Below, one piece after another: positions 51,801-64,000 of a stretch of DNA of 64,000 bases. Within the stretch, counting starts at the first letter, position 1; each line of letters opens with the position of its first letter. Origin of the DNA: Eudromia elegans (taxonomy: Eukaryota; Chordata; Aves; Tinamiformes; Tinamidae); assembly GCA_003342815.1 (NCBI GenBank), contig PTEX01000055.1, positions 2,035,708 through 2,099,707 on the forward strand, given 5' to 3'. The notes beneath the pieces were generated by a model, which ran no database searches, was not told the origin of the DNA, and worked only from the letters and a program-made list of their open reading frames with translations. The position numbers were made by a program, and so were the translations under genes.

Positions 51801-53547
51801 ATATATGTATTAAAAAGGGATGTTTGTATATCTGTTTTTGAATATTTGATTGGCACAATATTTTCCTTTACTGTTTGCTTATCAGCTTTGGAAGTTTATT
51901 TGTTGATTAATAATAGGAATAATATTTCCATCACACATTCATCTAAGATGGGGCGAGGTATTTAAGTTACCAAAGAAATCTGCTAAAACATTATGGATGT
52001 ATTTAACTGTCCGACTGAAAATGCATTTTACAATTAATATTTTTGCTATTTTGAGGTTTGCGTTTTTATGGGCTGTGGTTTGTGACTGCAATTAGAGTAG
52101 AGATACTGTAGTTATTGTACTTTGAACATTTCAGGAGACCTACTGAATTTTAAAATGCAATTTGTCAGTCTGGTTTTTTTTTCTTCACCTTTTTCTGTCA
52201 ACAGTGATTTCAGTTTACAGATGAGTTTTAGAACATATTTGCTGATTTGCACTTTGTAGTTTCACAAAATTATTCTTCATACGTGTCTGAATGTATTTTT
52301 AGTTGATGTCACAGATCTTCCGGGATTCACTGCTCAGCTAATGTATTTTCTGGATTCTGACTCTCGGATAGATGCACTCCAAAAATTGGGATATGGAGAA
52401 GTTACTTAAAAGATGCAGAGAAATAAAGTTGGTTTGCATACATGTACTCTTATCTTGGCCTTTCTCCTCAAGGCTTGCTCAACCTAAGACACATGTGAGT
52501 GTCCAGCAAATAGCATTGCCCCTGGAAGCCATACTCCCTTCCTGTTCCCTTTAAGGTGCATCAGCACCAAGATAAAAAGTTGAGAACAGGTAAATGTTCT
52601 TCTCCAGCCAATTAACAACTCTAGAGCATACTAGTTTTTTGCCTTTGAAAAGGCTACTGTCCTGTGTTTATATTATCATGACAACAATTTGGTTTTCAGT
52701 GATGTTTCTGGAGGGGTGAGGGTAGGAATCACCTGTCCTGGGGCTCAACTCTTGGAAAAGTCCTGGGGCTCAACCAGTATTCCCTTCATCCCTCGCAGGC
52801 TGGAAGTGTGATCCAAGGTTGTGTTCACATGATATGATAGTGCACTGAAACAGGACTTTCTTATCACTCTTTGATATATCCCATGTCTCAAAGGCAACAG
52901 CTTTTTTGATTTTGGGTGCTTTATTTATCCATGGGTTTGTTGTTTATTTATCCTATACACTTTAGTTCTTTATAGGAGATAAACAATGCTCACTGCTTGG
53001 TGTACACCGGACTGCAGTTGCATCTGTTTCTGCTGGGCTGGAGTTCCTATGCTGGTGTATTAAGTAGTCCCTATGTTGTCTACTGGGGTAATTGAATGCC
53101 TAAAATTTTATTTAGATGGTGCCAAACCTTGTCCCATCCATTTAGAGAACATGACCGTTCCCTTACAGAAGTGACTTGTACCTCCTCCTGCCTGCAAGGA
53201 GGGCTGGGAAAGGGGCTAGAACAGGAAGGAAATCAAGGGGAGCCCTGTCCCTGCACTGTGTACACTTGGCTAGTTATGGGCTTGCGCTTAAAACTTTGTC
53301 TGAACTCTTGTGAAGTATTATTTTAATTTGTTAAACAGTTATAATAGTACATATTCTACTTACAAAAAGCAAATGTTAGTTATGTCAGATACCTCAGTGA
53401 GGTGGTTAGAAGGAAATTAGCAATAAGAGCTGAATCCATTTTGCGGATAGAAGTGATTTGTGAGACTTTGCTTTATTTCGTTTTACTTGAGGCAAATGCT
53501 TTATCTGACTGTTAGTTTCAATCTTTGCTCAATAGTATTTATTATTT

Positions 53548-53931
53548 ATTAGAACAGTTGAGGTTGGAAGGGACGTGTAGAGATCCTCTACTCCAACTCC
53601 TCTGCTCTAGCAGGGACCCCTAGAGCAAGTGGCACAGGGTGGCATCCAGGCAGGTTTGGAAGATCTCCGGAGAAGGAGACTGCACAGCCTCTCTGGACAG
53701 CCTGTTCCAGGGCTCTGTCACCCTTACAGGAAAGAAATTCTTCATCACATGGACTTGGAACTTCCTGTGTTTCAACTTGTGCCTGTTACCTCTTGTCCTG
53801 TCACTGGTCACCTCTGAGAAGAGTTTGGCCCCCTACTCCCTACAATCTCCCCTCTGGTGTTTTTACTTATTGATAAGATCTCTTCTCAGCCTTCTTTTCT
53901 CCAGGGTAAACAGGCCGAGCTCATTTAATCT
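53548..53931 (-). mobile_element. CR1 LINE, 5'-truncated, antisense
   Basis: This CR1 fragment lies on the minus strand of QKI intron 3. Its 3' end faces left, with the complement of the tail GTTGGAAGGGACGTGTAGAG at about 53562. Read on the minus strand, an open frame from 53811 to 53620 gives the end of CR1 ORF2, including [34 protein letters not shown] and the C-terminal ATLCHLL. The C-terminus resembles that of the copy at 6080-6885, suggesting the same or a related avian CR1 subfamily. The 5' truncation is near 53931, within the segment coding for GLFTLEK-like sequence. Borders are accurate to about 10 bases. Confidence 0.92.
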
Positions 53932-53976
53932 TAAATATTAACAGTATATACCTTTCACCAGATTCAAGCGAAAAAA

Positions 53977-53988
53977 GGGGGGGGGGGG
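53977..53988. repeat. G12 homopolymer
   Basis: A6 is followed by twelve G, about 45 bases to the right of the minus-strand CR1. Long G runs are rare in this AT-rich window and prone to sequencing length error. Confidence 0.95.
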
Positions 53989-55448
53989 AGCATGACAACC
54001 GTTTAGATATGCACATTTTCTGCAACATAGAGTTATGCATTGTTGTAATTTAAAATCATTTTTTATGGCATTCTTTTGAGTAATAGTCTCACATGAGTCA
54101 TATATGAGCTATGGTTTCTGATCTGCTGTGTGAAAATAAAAATTTTCACAGCTCTTGATAAAGATGATATGAGACAGGTTTGTAGAAAGAGTTCTGAATG
54201 ATGTGTTGCTGTGGAGGAAAGCTGTGTGGTCAAAGCAGTGAAACTGAACTTGGTGTACTTTGATTTGATTTTCAGTTCTTCTGTAAAGTCTTTTAATCCC
54301 ACTTCCCCTGTTGCCCAGCTTTTAGCTGGGATTCCCCTTAGCGGTGGAGGTGTCAAGCAGCTTTAGCCTCTGTGCAAATGGGCTGTGGTTTATGGACGCA
54401 AGGCGGTGGCACTTTGCTGCTGTTTCCCACCTAGAACGTATCAAGATATTAATGAGTATTTGCAAAACCTTTGTACATATAAGGCTCCAATATTTCGTAT
54501 TCAAAAGATGTTTCTCATTTCAGGACAAGCTGTTCTTAAGGGATACCTTAAAACAGATTTGGTATATAATCTGGTATTAAAGTCTCTGCACATGTTCATT
54601 CCCACCTCTCATCCCATGTTCTGAGGAGTTAACTTAGTTTTGTCAGATTTCAATGGGTTTTTTTGTCTCATTGTCATGAACACCCTGTTGTGCTGATCAT
54701 TTCATCAGAAAATGACATTTTGTGATCTACTTGGGGCATCTCTAATTTTTGTAATGATTGTTGAAGTCTTATATCCAAAACAAGCAACTGTGAGACCATG
54801 GCAAAAGTTGAGAACTACTTAGAGTTCTTGTAGTTTATTTTCAACCTGTTGCATTTATTTCTTCTGAGTGAAATATTTTCTCAGGTAGGGGAGGTAGCAA
54901 GTTAAGTAGTTGTACATGTAGGAGAGGTTGCAATATAAAAGTTGTATTTAAAACATTCTTAAAAGTTAAGATATGTTAGTATTGTTGATTTGTTAAGTAA
55001 TCTTTAAGTGACCTTGATACAATATGAACATCTGTATCTCTCTATATATATTTATGGAGTTAGATAGATTTTAAACTGGCCGTATAATGGATCTGGAAAT
55101 AGTTGCAACTTCTCTCAAGTCAGAATCTAATTCAGAAGTTTTTTTACTTGTATTTTCCTTTCAATTACGTAGGATCGAAGAAGCTTGCATGCTGTTGAAC
55201 AAAATAGTTCTGCAGTCTGTAAGTTAATCATAGTAGTAGTCCTCAAAGGGCCAAAGAAGTTTTCTGTTCAAAAAAAAGGGAAGCTTTTTGTGAATGACAC
55301 ATCACTGTTTGGATTCATCTGTTGGCCATTTACCCTTAAAATCTGTTGAACTTAGATTCCCACTGTTTCCTGTACATCCTTCCCAGACAGATTTTGTGAG
55401 TTTCTTGAATCAGTTCCTGAAGCAGTTGCAATTGTTGGAATTCTATAT

Positions 55449-55477
55449 AGGTAGCTAAATATACAGGTAGCTAAATA
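55449..55477. repeat. Short 16-bp-period tandem duplication
   Basis: AGGTAGCTAAATA occurs at 55449-55461 and 55465-55477. It is a minor local duplication. Confidence 0.9.
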
Positions 55478-58400
55478 GGGGAACAGACCTGGAGTAAAGA
55501 TGTTCTTTTTAGGTTACTGTTGTGAAAAATTCTAGGTTATCTGAGCAAGTGACCTGCTAAAGTCAGTGCTGGCCTTCAAAAAAAATGGTTGCCCAAGTGC
55601 AACTTTTGCATTAGATGTTTCTTTCTAATTAAATAAAATACTCTTTTATCCAAGAAGGGTGGCTAGCCTGTCTGATTCTTGTTTATCATTTTAGCTTGAT
55701 CATGCTCCACATGTGTAGCAGTGATTGAACTTCCCCCAGTTCACTGATTTTGCTTGGCTTGAAACATGGGCAATAACTCTGTAGTTGAGTATAGTTTATT
55801 TAATTTTAAATAACATTGGTAACATGAGTCACTTTTTAAAATAGATGCACTTCACATTTTGTATTTTAATTTTTTTAGGTACCCTGATTTTCTTTGATTG
55901 CTTGTCTTATTTTATAAATGACTTTTCAAACTTCCACATTTAAGAAAAAAAGACGTGGGACCTAGGTTTCATGCCCTTCCTCTCATACATTTTAATGTGT
56001 AGGTGGAATGAACAGAGAGCGGATTTGGAGCATTTTGCTAATGGATTCTTGATATAGTGGAATCTAAAATAAACTAGCATTGTCAATGACAGACATATGT
56101 AAGGATAGCTACACCAGTTCTAATGTTTTCCCTCTTAAGAAAAGTTTATTTTAAGAAAAATTATCAATGCTGATAATTGTCTACAACTTGGTAAATGTAG
56201 CCAAAGATTGTTAATGTAGCCAAATCTAATGAGGAGAGCATTCCTGCCTCAACTTCCTCTCTTCCCGTCTCGCTGCCTTGGATGCATTGTGGAAGGCCCC
56301 GCAGTAGCTGGGGTAACTAGTTGCAGAAAGCAATCCTTTTTGCACTTTTGCAGCCCCTGTGAATTTGACTATTAATCCTCTTTCACATTTTGTTTATTTT
56401 ATTAACATTGTGTTATCACATGAAAGTTGTGGTGTTGTGATTTTTTGTTGTTGTTGGTTTGCTTTTATTTTAATTTTTTTTCTAGAAAAAGTTTTTAAAA
56501 AGCTTTTATGTCTGGATGACTGCATCGTTACAATGTTATATACATCCTGTCTCTTAAAAGAAGATGGGTAGTGAATGATAACATCATGCCAGGCTCCCTT
56601 TACTAGTTAACCAACTCATGTTTATATCTCCTTAAGATATTTGAGTCATTTTACAAAGGGCTTCTAAAAACTCAGCTTGTACCTTTTGCTATTTTGCTGC
56701 ATAAAAAGAGGGATGGCAAAAGATTTTTGTCTTATAGATTTAAAATAATGATCTTTTCAGAATTTCTAGGTGCTAATTGTTTTTTTTAAAAAATCTTTTT
56801 TTTTAAAGAGGTTATGTAATATTTATAAATCTACTTTGAAAACACCAGTGAGGATAGTGGAGGGATATGCAGTACAACCTCTTTCCAGGATTATGGTCTT
56901 TCACTGAAGTAGGACTTGAGAGAAAGTAAAGAAAACTGAAGTTGTTTCATTTCCTGTGATACAACCTTTCTTGATTCTTGCATTGTTTTTGTTTAACTAG
57001 ATCTTATATTATGCCTTCTTAGGACTCCAACAGGTGTGAACAAGAAGGAATAAAATATGTTCATCACAGGGAAAAAAAAAAAGACTTTAATTCCAACCTT
57101 TCACACCTCTTTTAAACATCATAAAGCATCTTAAAGAAGCAAAGTAGGGCACAAGCCCAATATTTTTTTTGCTTTTCAGGTCTCCTTTAAGAGCAGAGAC
57201 AGCCATGATCCAGCAGTTTTGGAGGTAGAGGCAAGTAAATGTTTTACTTCTTGTAAACATTGCAGTAAGTTTTTGTGAGTCATCTACAATTTGAGGAGAC
57301 CCTAGTTGAAAAAGAACCTCAACCCTCTCTTGCTGAACAGTGTATTATTTCCTTTGTATGTGAAGAAAAATACATTTAGGCCTTTATTGTTAATTGACTG
57401 GCTTCACTTTAGTTACACATTGTGCAACGCCTACTTGGTATAAAAATAGATAGGCTTGTTATTAGTATGGGCTTTTGATAACAGTTGTTAAAGTTCTCTC
57501 GTCGGAACTTATCTTCAAAATGTAAATTATTTCAAGTGAATCATCATACTGATTTCTTTAAAAATAAATAAATAAATCAGTGGCTTGTATTTCCTGCCTC
57601 CATCCAACTGCTGGTGTTTCACTCTGAGGAATTCAACAAGCCCTTATGTACTGGATCTAAACCTGTAATTATTCCTGTGCTGGAGACATTTCTGAGAACT
57701 TGTGTTGAGTGACCTCACTCTTAAACGTACCACTTGAGTTCTTAAAAAAGCAATTATTTTGGTTTTTTCTGAGGACTGAATTAGATATGCAAGAGGGAGC
57801 TATGCATCTATATTGTTGAAGTCTTAAAAATCAGTCAGCCTACGAGTACTCCTGCTCCTCAGGGAATTTGACTCCTTGCAGTATTTTGGGCTGCAGTTCC
57901 CAGACTGTACTCAAGACAATTCGGGCGTTGAGTTGGTGCTGGTGTTGAGTAGGGCTCCCTTGGCTAGCCCAGAGCGCCAGCCATGGCTAGGCCAGCGCTT
58001 GACTAGACGTGCTTTCTTCTCGTCCTCAGGCAAATGAGTGGTAGTTTGAATGTCCTTGTGAAAGGCATTAATGATTCAAGTGACCTTTATGAGTTGCTTC
58101 AGTGCTAAACCATCAGAAAACTAAAGCTAGAACCTTTCTCTACTGTTCTCGAGTACCATGAAGTGGTAAATCACCACCAGCCCTGACTCTAGAAGGACGT
58201 AAACTGCTGTGGCTATCTGCTTTCTCTCTAAACTATCTAGTGGCTGTGGGCAAAATGCAGTAGTTATTCTTGAGTTAGTTCAATTAACAGGCTGTGGCTT
58301 ATTGATATGCTCCAGACCTAATGATGATTACATCTTGAGACAATAAATTCTGTGGATTCCCCAGCTCGTTTGTTAAACACAGAACATGTGGAATGTACAG

Positions 58401-60835
58401 GCTTGTTTACTCCACCATTATTAAACTTTCTGCTGTGTTTAATTTCCTTATTTAAAGATATAGACATCTGAAAGAAACCAGAACTTTCTGACCACAAATA
58501 CTATTAGATGGATGCTCATTGAGAAGTACAAAGCAAAGTGGTAAAAACATAGATTAGGACCTTAGTTCTGTGAAATACGAGAGATGTTCTGTGAGGTGGA
58601 CTAGAATTTGTTAATGTTTTGGGCCTCTTTTGGGCTCTCTCCTATTTGGAAGTAATAGTCAATTAGTAGCACATTAGGATGAATTCAGATGGCTGCAACA
58701 TAGTGTGAAGATGAAAATGTACTAGTTAGTACTTAAAGCATGTGTCTGTTGGCTATGTATGTATGCAGTTGTAACATATGGAGAATATTAATGACAAATA
58801 GCATATTAATACTGTTAATGATCATGCTTTTTCCATGAGTGCTTTGCGAAGAACTTTCTTCAAACCTGTTCTCTTAGGAAACTGGTTTTGATCTCTCCTT
58901 TCCTACTTGCTATTAAAAATGTGAAATGTTACATTTTATGGTTTGAAACAATATTCAGGTGTTGAAGAATGCACTCAGGTTTTTAGAAAAGCAATGGTCT
59001 GAAATGATTTGTCATAACTTATTCCATTAAGGGAATGTTGTATCAGTAATACCACTTTGTTATTTTTACCTATGGAACATTTCCATCAAGTTTTTATTTG
59101 AAAAAACTTACGCAATATTAAAGGATTAATAATACTTCATAGTTTTTCTAAATAAAATGAAAGTTATGTCATCTTTATCTCAGTAAGTGTAGTAAAAAAA
59201 AAAAACAAGTCCAATATCAGAACTTAAGGACAGATTCACTGATGGGCCAGTGTAATGGAAACAGCTAGGAAGCACTGCTTGGTTATAATATGCTTGTTCT
59301 TTTGACTTTGTAACATAGTTTTGCTGAAGGGAACCACCAGCTGACTTACTGGTTTATGCTGTTTTGCTACTGGGCTGGTTTTACAAGAGAGGAGCATGGG
59401 ACCAGAATCGTCAAGGGCAATGGTCTCTGTGGCGTGAACAGGGACTTCTCTGGTACGTTGTCAGCAGTGCAGTTGGGAGCCTTTTAATACCAAGACCGAG
59501 CTGATGTTTAGCCACAGTCTTTGCCATCATGACTGCCGCTGCATTTTAATCTGGATTTAAGAAAGCTTCACAAGTGTGTGATGCCCCTCCTTCAGCAGTC
59601 ATGATCAATAAAGCTAGAGCATGACAATGGTTGTAAAGGAGGAGTGATACAGCAATTCGTATGCTGAATCCTGTACAACTGTACAAAAATTAGAGGCAGC
59701 AGCTGTTGTAAGATAGTCTGTAATAATATTATGTATGTATTTCAGTTTCTGAATGTATGGCAAGTTTGTGTGTGTTGGTGTGTTGAGATCATTTTGAGAC
59801 TATTCTGAATTCTTCAAAGGACTTGGTTTTAATTCATGGGAGCTACCATTGCTATTAATTCTGTAATTAATTCTGTACTTAAGTAATGAATCTGGAGAGT
59901 TTTTTCTGTATTCTTTCAAACAAGTCAAATTTTTGTTTTATTTTTAAAGTAGAAGTTAGTTGTGATTAATTTAATTATAATGTATCAGTGTTTTGCCTGT
60001 ATCTTTGTCTGTTTAATGATATTCTGTGGAACTCAAGTTTGTTGAAAATGCATATTTGATTGTGGATATTCTTGAAGAGAATCTTACTAAGTCAAATCTC
60101 ACTAAAATCTCACTTAGTTCCCACTAAGATGAAACCCTTCTGTGGCAAACAGGGAGTTTTGTGGGCCGAGCTCCCTACGGAGTTACCTCTGAGCACTGAC
60201 TCTGATCACATCACTTTCTAAGCCAAAAGGCGAGGCGCTTTTTTCTTCCTTTTTTTCTTTTTAAACTTGCAAATGATAAAACTTACTACTGTATAAAAAA
60301 TCACTTACTGTGTGAAGAAATGAGAGTGCAAATAACCACGAGTTAGAATTAACAGTCCATTACTAGAAGGCACTTGTAAACAATTAAAAAGGAGTTATTT
60401 TCTGGAAAAACTCTTACATAATAGGGTAGCTATCGATGCTCCTAGAGTGTAAGAAAAGAGAGACCACAAAACCCAACTGTTTTCCTCTGTGAAGTTAAAC
60501 ATTTTTTGAGAAGAATGTGGAGGTTGTAAACTTAAATTAGAATATACCATAATTAAGACTGCTTGTGATGAAGAACATCTGTATAAATGTAATTTTCTTT
60601 GTAGCTTATCATTATGCCATGGGTGGCTAATCTCATTTGAGATATCCTTATTTAATAGTAGGAATAGTAGGCTTCTTTCCCAAATGAGCAACTGAAGTTC
60701 AACAGTTGAAACTGAAAATGTTGATTGCCGAGCTTGAGGTGGCTGGGACCAGAGCTCTCAGAATACTTAGCATTTATAAAACAATTTATGTGTTAGTGTA
60801 GAAACAAGTTTGACTTCTGGTATACTGATCAGTGC

Positions 60836-61390
60836 ACCACGTGTCTGCAGAGCTGATCGTGGAGTTCCAGTGAGGCCTTCTGAGGACAGGGCTTGCTCCG
60901 CTCGCCTCCTGCTGCAGGTGTTGGGCAGGAGAGCAGCGGGGCTGGTTCTGCCGTGCGCTGGGGACGTGCCTCATGGCTGCTTTCCTACAGCAGACGGGGT
61001 GTTCCAGTGCCCTGCTCTGTGCTTAGTCTGCTCCTCTGGCATGTGTCACGAAGCCCGTCCAGCACGCTGAGCAGGCTGAAAGAGAGTCTGACAGCAGAAG
61101 CCGTCAGCTCTGTTAAGCTGGTTCCGTGAAGGGTGTAGTCAGAGCTGTAGCTGGTGCAGAAACTCATTAGGAAGAAGGAAATGAAACTGCTCCTCTGTGT
61201 TGTAGCGAGGCACTGCTGGGCTGTGTGTTGAACTGTGTTCCCCAGAAGAAGCTCCTCTCTAGGGGAACGCTTGGCGGCGGGGGTTGGAATTGTGGATTGG
61301 AAGAGCTTCTTTCTCTTAGGTCGCTATAGGAAGCCGGAGAGTGATCTTACAAGCACAGAAACTCTCTAAAGCTGGCAACGTTCAGTTAAG
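60836..61390. promoter_or_regulatory. GC-rich, CpG-containing segment in QKI intron 3
   Basis: In otherwise AT-rich intronic DNA this stretch of roughly 550 bases is clearly GC-rich. By hand count it holds about 20 CpG dinucleotides, including CTCCGCTCGCC near 60895, GCCGTGCGCTGGGGACGTG near 60950 and TTGGCGGCGGGGG near 61270. The CpG density seems below that of a classic CpG island. It could be an intronic promoter or enhancer, or an unrecognised GC-rich insertion. Overlapping open frames on both strands (up to 86 codons) have no recognisable domain and follow from the scarcity of stop codons in GC-rich DNA. Confidence 0.35.
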
Positions 61391-61934
61391 CAATCACTTG
61401 TGGAAAAGTTTGGTTTATGGTTTGCATCATATATTCTTGTTGTCATAAGAGTTGAATTTATTATTCAAGCTGATGTTTGCCAGCTTTTACCCTTGATAAT
61501 GCTCTCACCATCCTGCAGACCTACAGGAAGCAGGAGTCCAACAGACACTTATTCATTTTACATTTTGGAGGGTTTCTTCAAGGTATATAGATACTGGGAG
61601 TCAAGATATGGGATAATCATATCATACTGTTATAATTTATAATTTTTTCATTATTATTATTAAAGACTGAATTCTGCACAGCATTACAGCTTATACTTGA
61701 AATCTGTTGACTTGTGAAATATCTTCCCCACTCCATTTTTCCCCCAATCTGACTGTTTATGTTCTTAAGGTTAGATATTAGTTTTGATAACCTACTTGGG
61801 AATAGCATTTTATGTTCAGGATAAATGCATAAGATAATAGAATGTTAGCCCAAAACCTGAATCACAGTCACGTCAACTTTGCCCTGCCAGTCCAGAGGCT
61901 TTGCTTTTTCAGGGACGGGCTGCCATTCTTGTAG

Positions 61935-62160
61935 CCAGACAATGAAGTGTCACTGGGCAAGTGATGCAAGTCTTAGTGACTCTCCTTTCTCTATACTTTC
62001 TTCATCTCCTCTTACCCTTCTCCACATGATGTAAGGAAACAAGGCTGATAACATCTGTTTTACCTTTTCTGTAATTTGGAAATTTTGTTGGGTGGAATAA
62101 TTTATTTGTAGTTTCAAGCACTGAGATAGAAATGTGTGATAATTGGATAAATAGCATCAG
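61935..62160 (+). mobile_element. Possible ancient MIR/CORE-SINE-like element
   Basis: Collinear similarity to amniote MIR-type SINEs is visible. CACTGGGCAAGTGATGCAAG near 61951 resembles the 'cttgggcaagtcact' block. CTTTCTTCATCTCC near 61997, AGGCTGATAACATCTG near 62041, GTTGGGTGGAATAATTTATT near 62088 and TTTCAAGCACTGAGATAGAA near 62113 follow in the order of the core and the LINE-derived tail ('tgtgaggattaa... gtaaagcactttgagat...'). No A/B-box region could be delimited, so the element type is tentative. Confidence 0.45.
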
Positions 62161-62239
62161 GGAGTTACTGGAAGCTGAATTGTTATATAGGTCTCTCTCT
62201 TTTGATTGCCACGTCGTCTTTTTGTTCTTTTGATACAGC

Positions 62240-62300
62240 TATATATAGATATAGATAGATAGATAGATATAGATATAGATAGATAGATAGATAGATATAG
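62240..62300. repeat. (ATAG)n microsatellite with (AT)/(ATAGAT) interruptions
   Basis: Blocks of ATAG units (runs of 4-5) alternate with ATATAG hexamers over about 60 bases, next to an ATATAT start. It is an imperfect GATA-type tetranucleotide repeat. Confidence 0.95.
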
Positions 62301-64000
62301 TGAAAACCTAAAGATTGTAATGTCCTAAAATGAAGTGAATCATATTTCTCTGAAATCATTCATTGCAAAGTAGCAGTAGCAACTGTTTATGTTTTTGAAC
62401 AGGGATCACTTGAAACTTTTGTGTGCATATCAGAGCTGCTGATCTGTTCTTGTTTGATTTGATTTTGGAAAAAGTTTTTGTTACTGATTTCCTAAGTCTA
62501 GCTGGCAGTTCTGAAAGTAATTCTGTGTAGAGGTTTATGACTATATTGGAGACTCTGCTATTGCGTGTTAGAAGGTGGTATTTTGCTTTTCAGTTTGCTT
62601 GAAACACTGATACTATGTTAATGTGTCCAATTTGAGTTTCTGTTTAAAATTGGAGTCTTCTGTAGTTGAATCTCTATATCCTTTCATGCAAATATTTGGA
62701 GTCAGTGCAATTTTACTTCTTACTGAATGTTCAGATGATTCCTAAAACCATTAAGGAAGTGAATAATCAGATAGTCAGCTCTTTATTTTAAGTAGTGTGA
62801 GTATGTATGAGAAATGAGAAAAATTAGTTCTCTTCAAAAAAAGCCCCTGATTATTTTGTTATGTCAACTCATCATTTACTTTTAATGACTTGTCATTTTA
62901 TAAAGCTGCCTTTGCACTGTACTCCCTTAAGTCCTTTGTTGCGAGTAATGCAGAGTGTAGAGGATTCATTTAAGAGACTGTTGATTTAAGAGACTTTAGA
63001 AGCTATGAAATTGGTAGCTTTTTTTTTTCCCCTCCTCTTTTTTAATAGCTGCTGCTTTTCTTTCTGCAATGTCTTATCTTCAAGGAAACAGCAAAAGCCA
63101 AGTGGTTGTTTTTTTAAAACTGAGTAACTGCATGCTGGAAGTGAGGGGCTGTTTCCAGTTTGGAAGGTAGAACATGGATATGTTGCACTGGCATGAAGTG
63201 CAGGGTGGATTTGTTTCCATTCTGACAGCTCCAGAAGCTTGCCTGATAGTTTCATTTTTTCTGTGTTTCTCTCTCATGCTTTTCTTCAGTTATGCAAATT
63301 TATCTTGAAGTAAAAATAGTCATTGACTTTTCAATAGAAAAAAATCAAATTTAACAAATTACACATGAATTAATGTAATTAATATCACTTAGTCTGTTTC
63401 TTGGAATTTTTATATGAATGAATAAAAACTGCAGGACTTCATGCTTGGAGAGCATGAACAGCAGCTGAAAAGTGTGGTTTTATGTTGTGTAGTTTGAAGG
63501 TTATTTGAACATGGTGGCATTGTAGGAGAATTGCAGCTAATTTGTTTATCTGTCTGAGAATTAACTTAACTGAAGCAACTCCTCAATTTGGCATTGAGGA
63601 TAAATCACTGAGGAGCCAAGCAATCATGTAGTGACCAGATTTGTTATGCAAACAACGAAAGCACCAACCAAATCCGAGGAGGACAAGGAGAGATGCAGCG
63701 TCCATTAGAGAAACACAAAGGGCCAAAGTTCAGTAAGGGCAAATGTGGTCATTATCTGGGGTAGCTGTTAGTGAACATTCAGTCATGATGCTTCAAAAAT
63801 GTATTAAAGTGTATTTAGGTTGTTAAAAATAGATCATGTTGATTGTTTTTACTTTCACATGTACTACAAAGCAGTTGTTGATTGCTGTGTTCTGCCTCAA
63901 TGTGCTGTAAATCACAGGGTCCAAATTGGAGTTGAGAGCAGGCCTTTCAAACTGTCCAAAGTCCCTAGAGAAATATTCAGAAGACTCTATTGTGTGGGCT

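Larger units (their letters stand above)
33210..64000 (+). other. QKI: QKI intron 3, 5' portion
   Basis: This begins with the donor GTAAGT at 33210 and runs off the window without reaching exon 4, so the intron exceeds 30.7 kb. It contains a (TTA)n tract (35104-35159), a T-run block (41008-41046), a T10A18 block (44397-44424), TG/TA hairpin-forming DNA (47877-47925), a CR1-type tail (50288-50352), T/G-rich tracts (50556-50591 and 50949-51013), a minus-strand CR1 (53548-53931), a G12 run (53977-53988), a GC/CpG-rich segment (60836-61390), an old SINE-like element (61935-62160) and an (ATAG)n repeat (62240-62300). The rest is AT-rich, with nothing I can assign. Confidence 0.88.

Noticed and set aside
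60810..61167. Open frames on both strands in the GC-rich segment
   Set aside because: GC-rich DNA is poor in stop codons. The predicted peptides are Arg/Ala/Pro-rich in several frames and resemble no known protein.
33210..64000. Search for QKI exon 4 (EEQNRGKPNWEHLNEDL...) and later exons
   Set aside because: I looked for its characteristic codons with an AG/GT frame and found none. The exon most likely lies beyond the window.
1..64000. CRISPR arrays, tRNA/rRNA genes, prokaryotic operons
   Set aside because: No regularly spaced repeats with unique spacers, no cloverleaf or rRNA core motifs, and no ribosome-binding or operon structure. The DNA is vertebrate intronic.

Overview
The window is vertebrate, almost certainly avian, nuclear DNA and lies almost entirely inside introns of one gene on the + strand: QKI (quaking), a STAR-family KH-domain RNA-binding protein. 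Two coding exons can be read directly. The exon at 10142-10284 encodes QKI residues from the E48 split codon to D95. The exon at 33093-33209 encodes F96-K134, including the KH-domain GPRG loop. Both have canonical AG/GT splice borders and compatible phases, and their translations match the vertebrate QKI protein as I know it. The bird assignment rests on the avian/sauropsid CR1 LINE copies, including two of the subtype with the C-terminal ATLCH(V/L)L ending, together with the AT-rich composition. I cannot name the species.

Layout: 1-10141 is the 3' part of the intron before this exon (QKI intron 1), with a CR1 copy at about 6080-6885. 10142-10284 is coding exon 2. 10285-33092 is a complete intron 2 of about 22.8 kb, with a short CR1 tail at about 18081-18170, an ancient degraded CR1-type LINE at about 30960-31740, and several homopolymer and TG/TA tracts. 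33093-33209 is coding exon 3. 33210-64000 is the 5' part of intron 3, more than 30.7 kb. It holds a (TTA)n and an (ATAG)n microsatellite, a minus-strand CR1 at about 53548-53931, a CR1-type tail at about 50288-50352, a GC-rich CpG-containing segment at about 60836-61390, and an old MIR/CORE-SINE-like element at about 61935-62160. I did not find QKI exon 1 (upstream) or exon 4 (presumably downstream of 64000).

No prokaryotic-type features, CRISPR arrays, tRNA or rRNA genes, or additional protein-coding genes are supported. The open reading frames outside the two exons and the CR1 copies look like chance ORFs in AT-rich DNA. The most interesting leads are regulatory: out-of-frame AGs just upstream of the exon 3 acceptor that would create a poison-type extension, an ACTAAC QKI-binding core inside QKI's own exon 3, a palindromic pair of octamer-like sites at 22803-22823, a perfect 14-bp hairpin abutting a CR1 insertion at 18050-18086, and the GC/CpG-rich segment in intron 3. 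I see no convincing new biological system.
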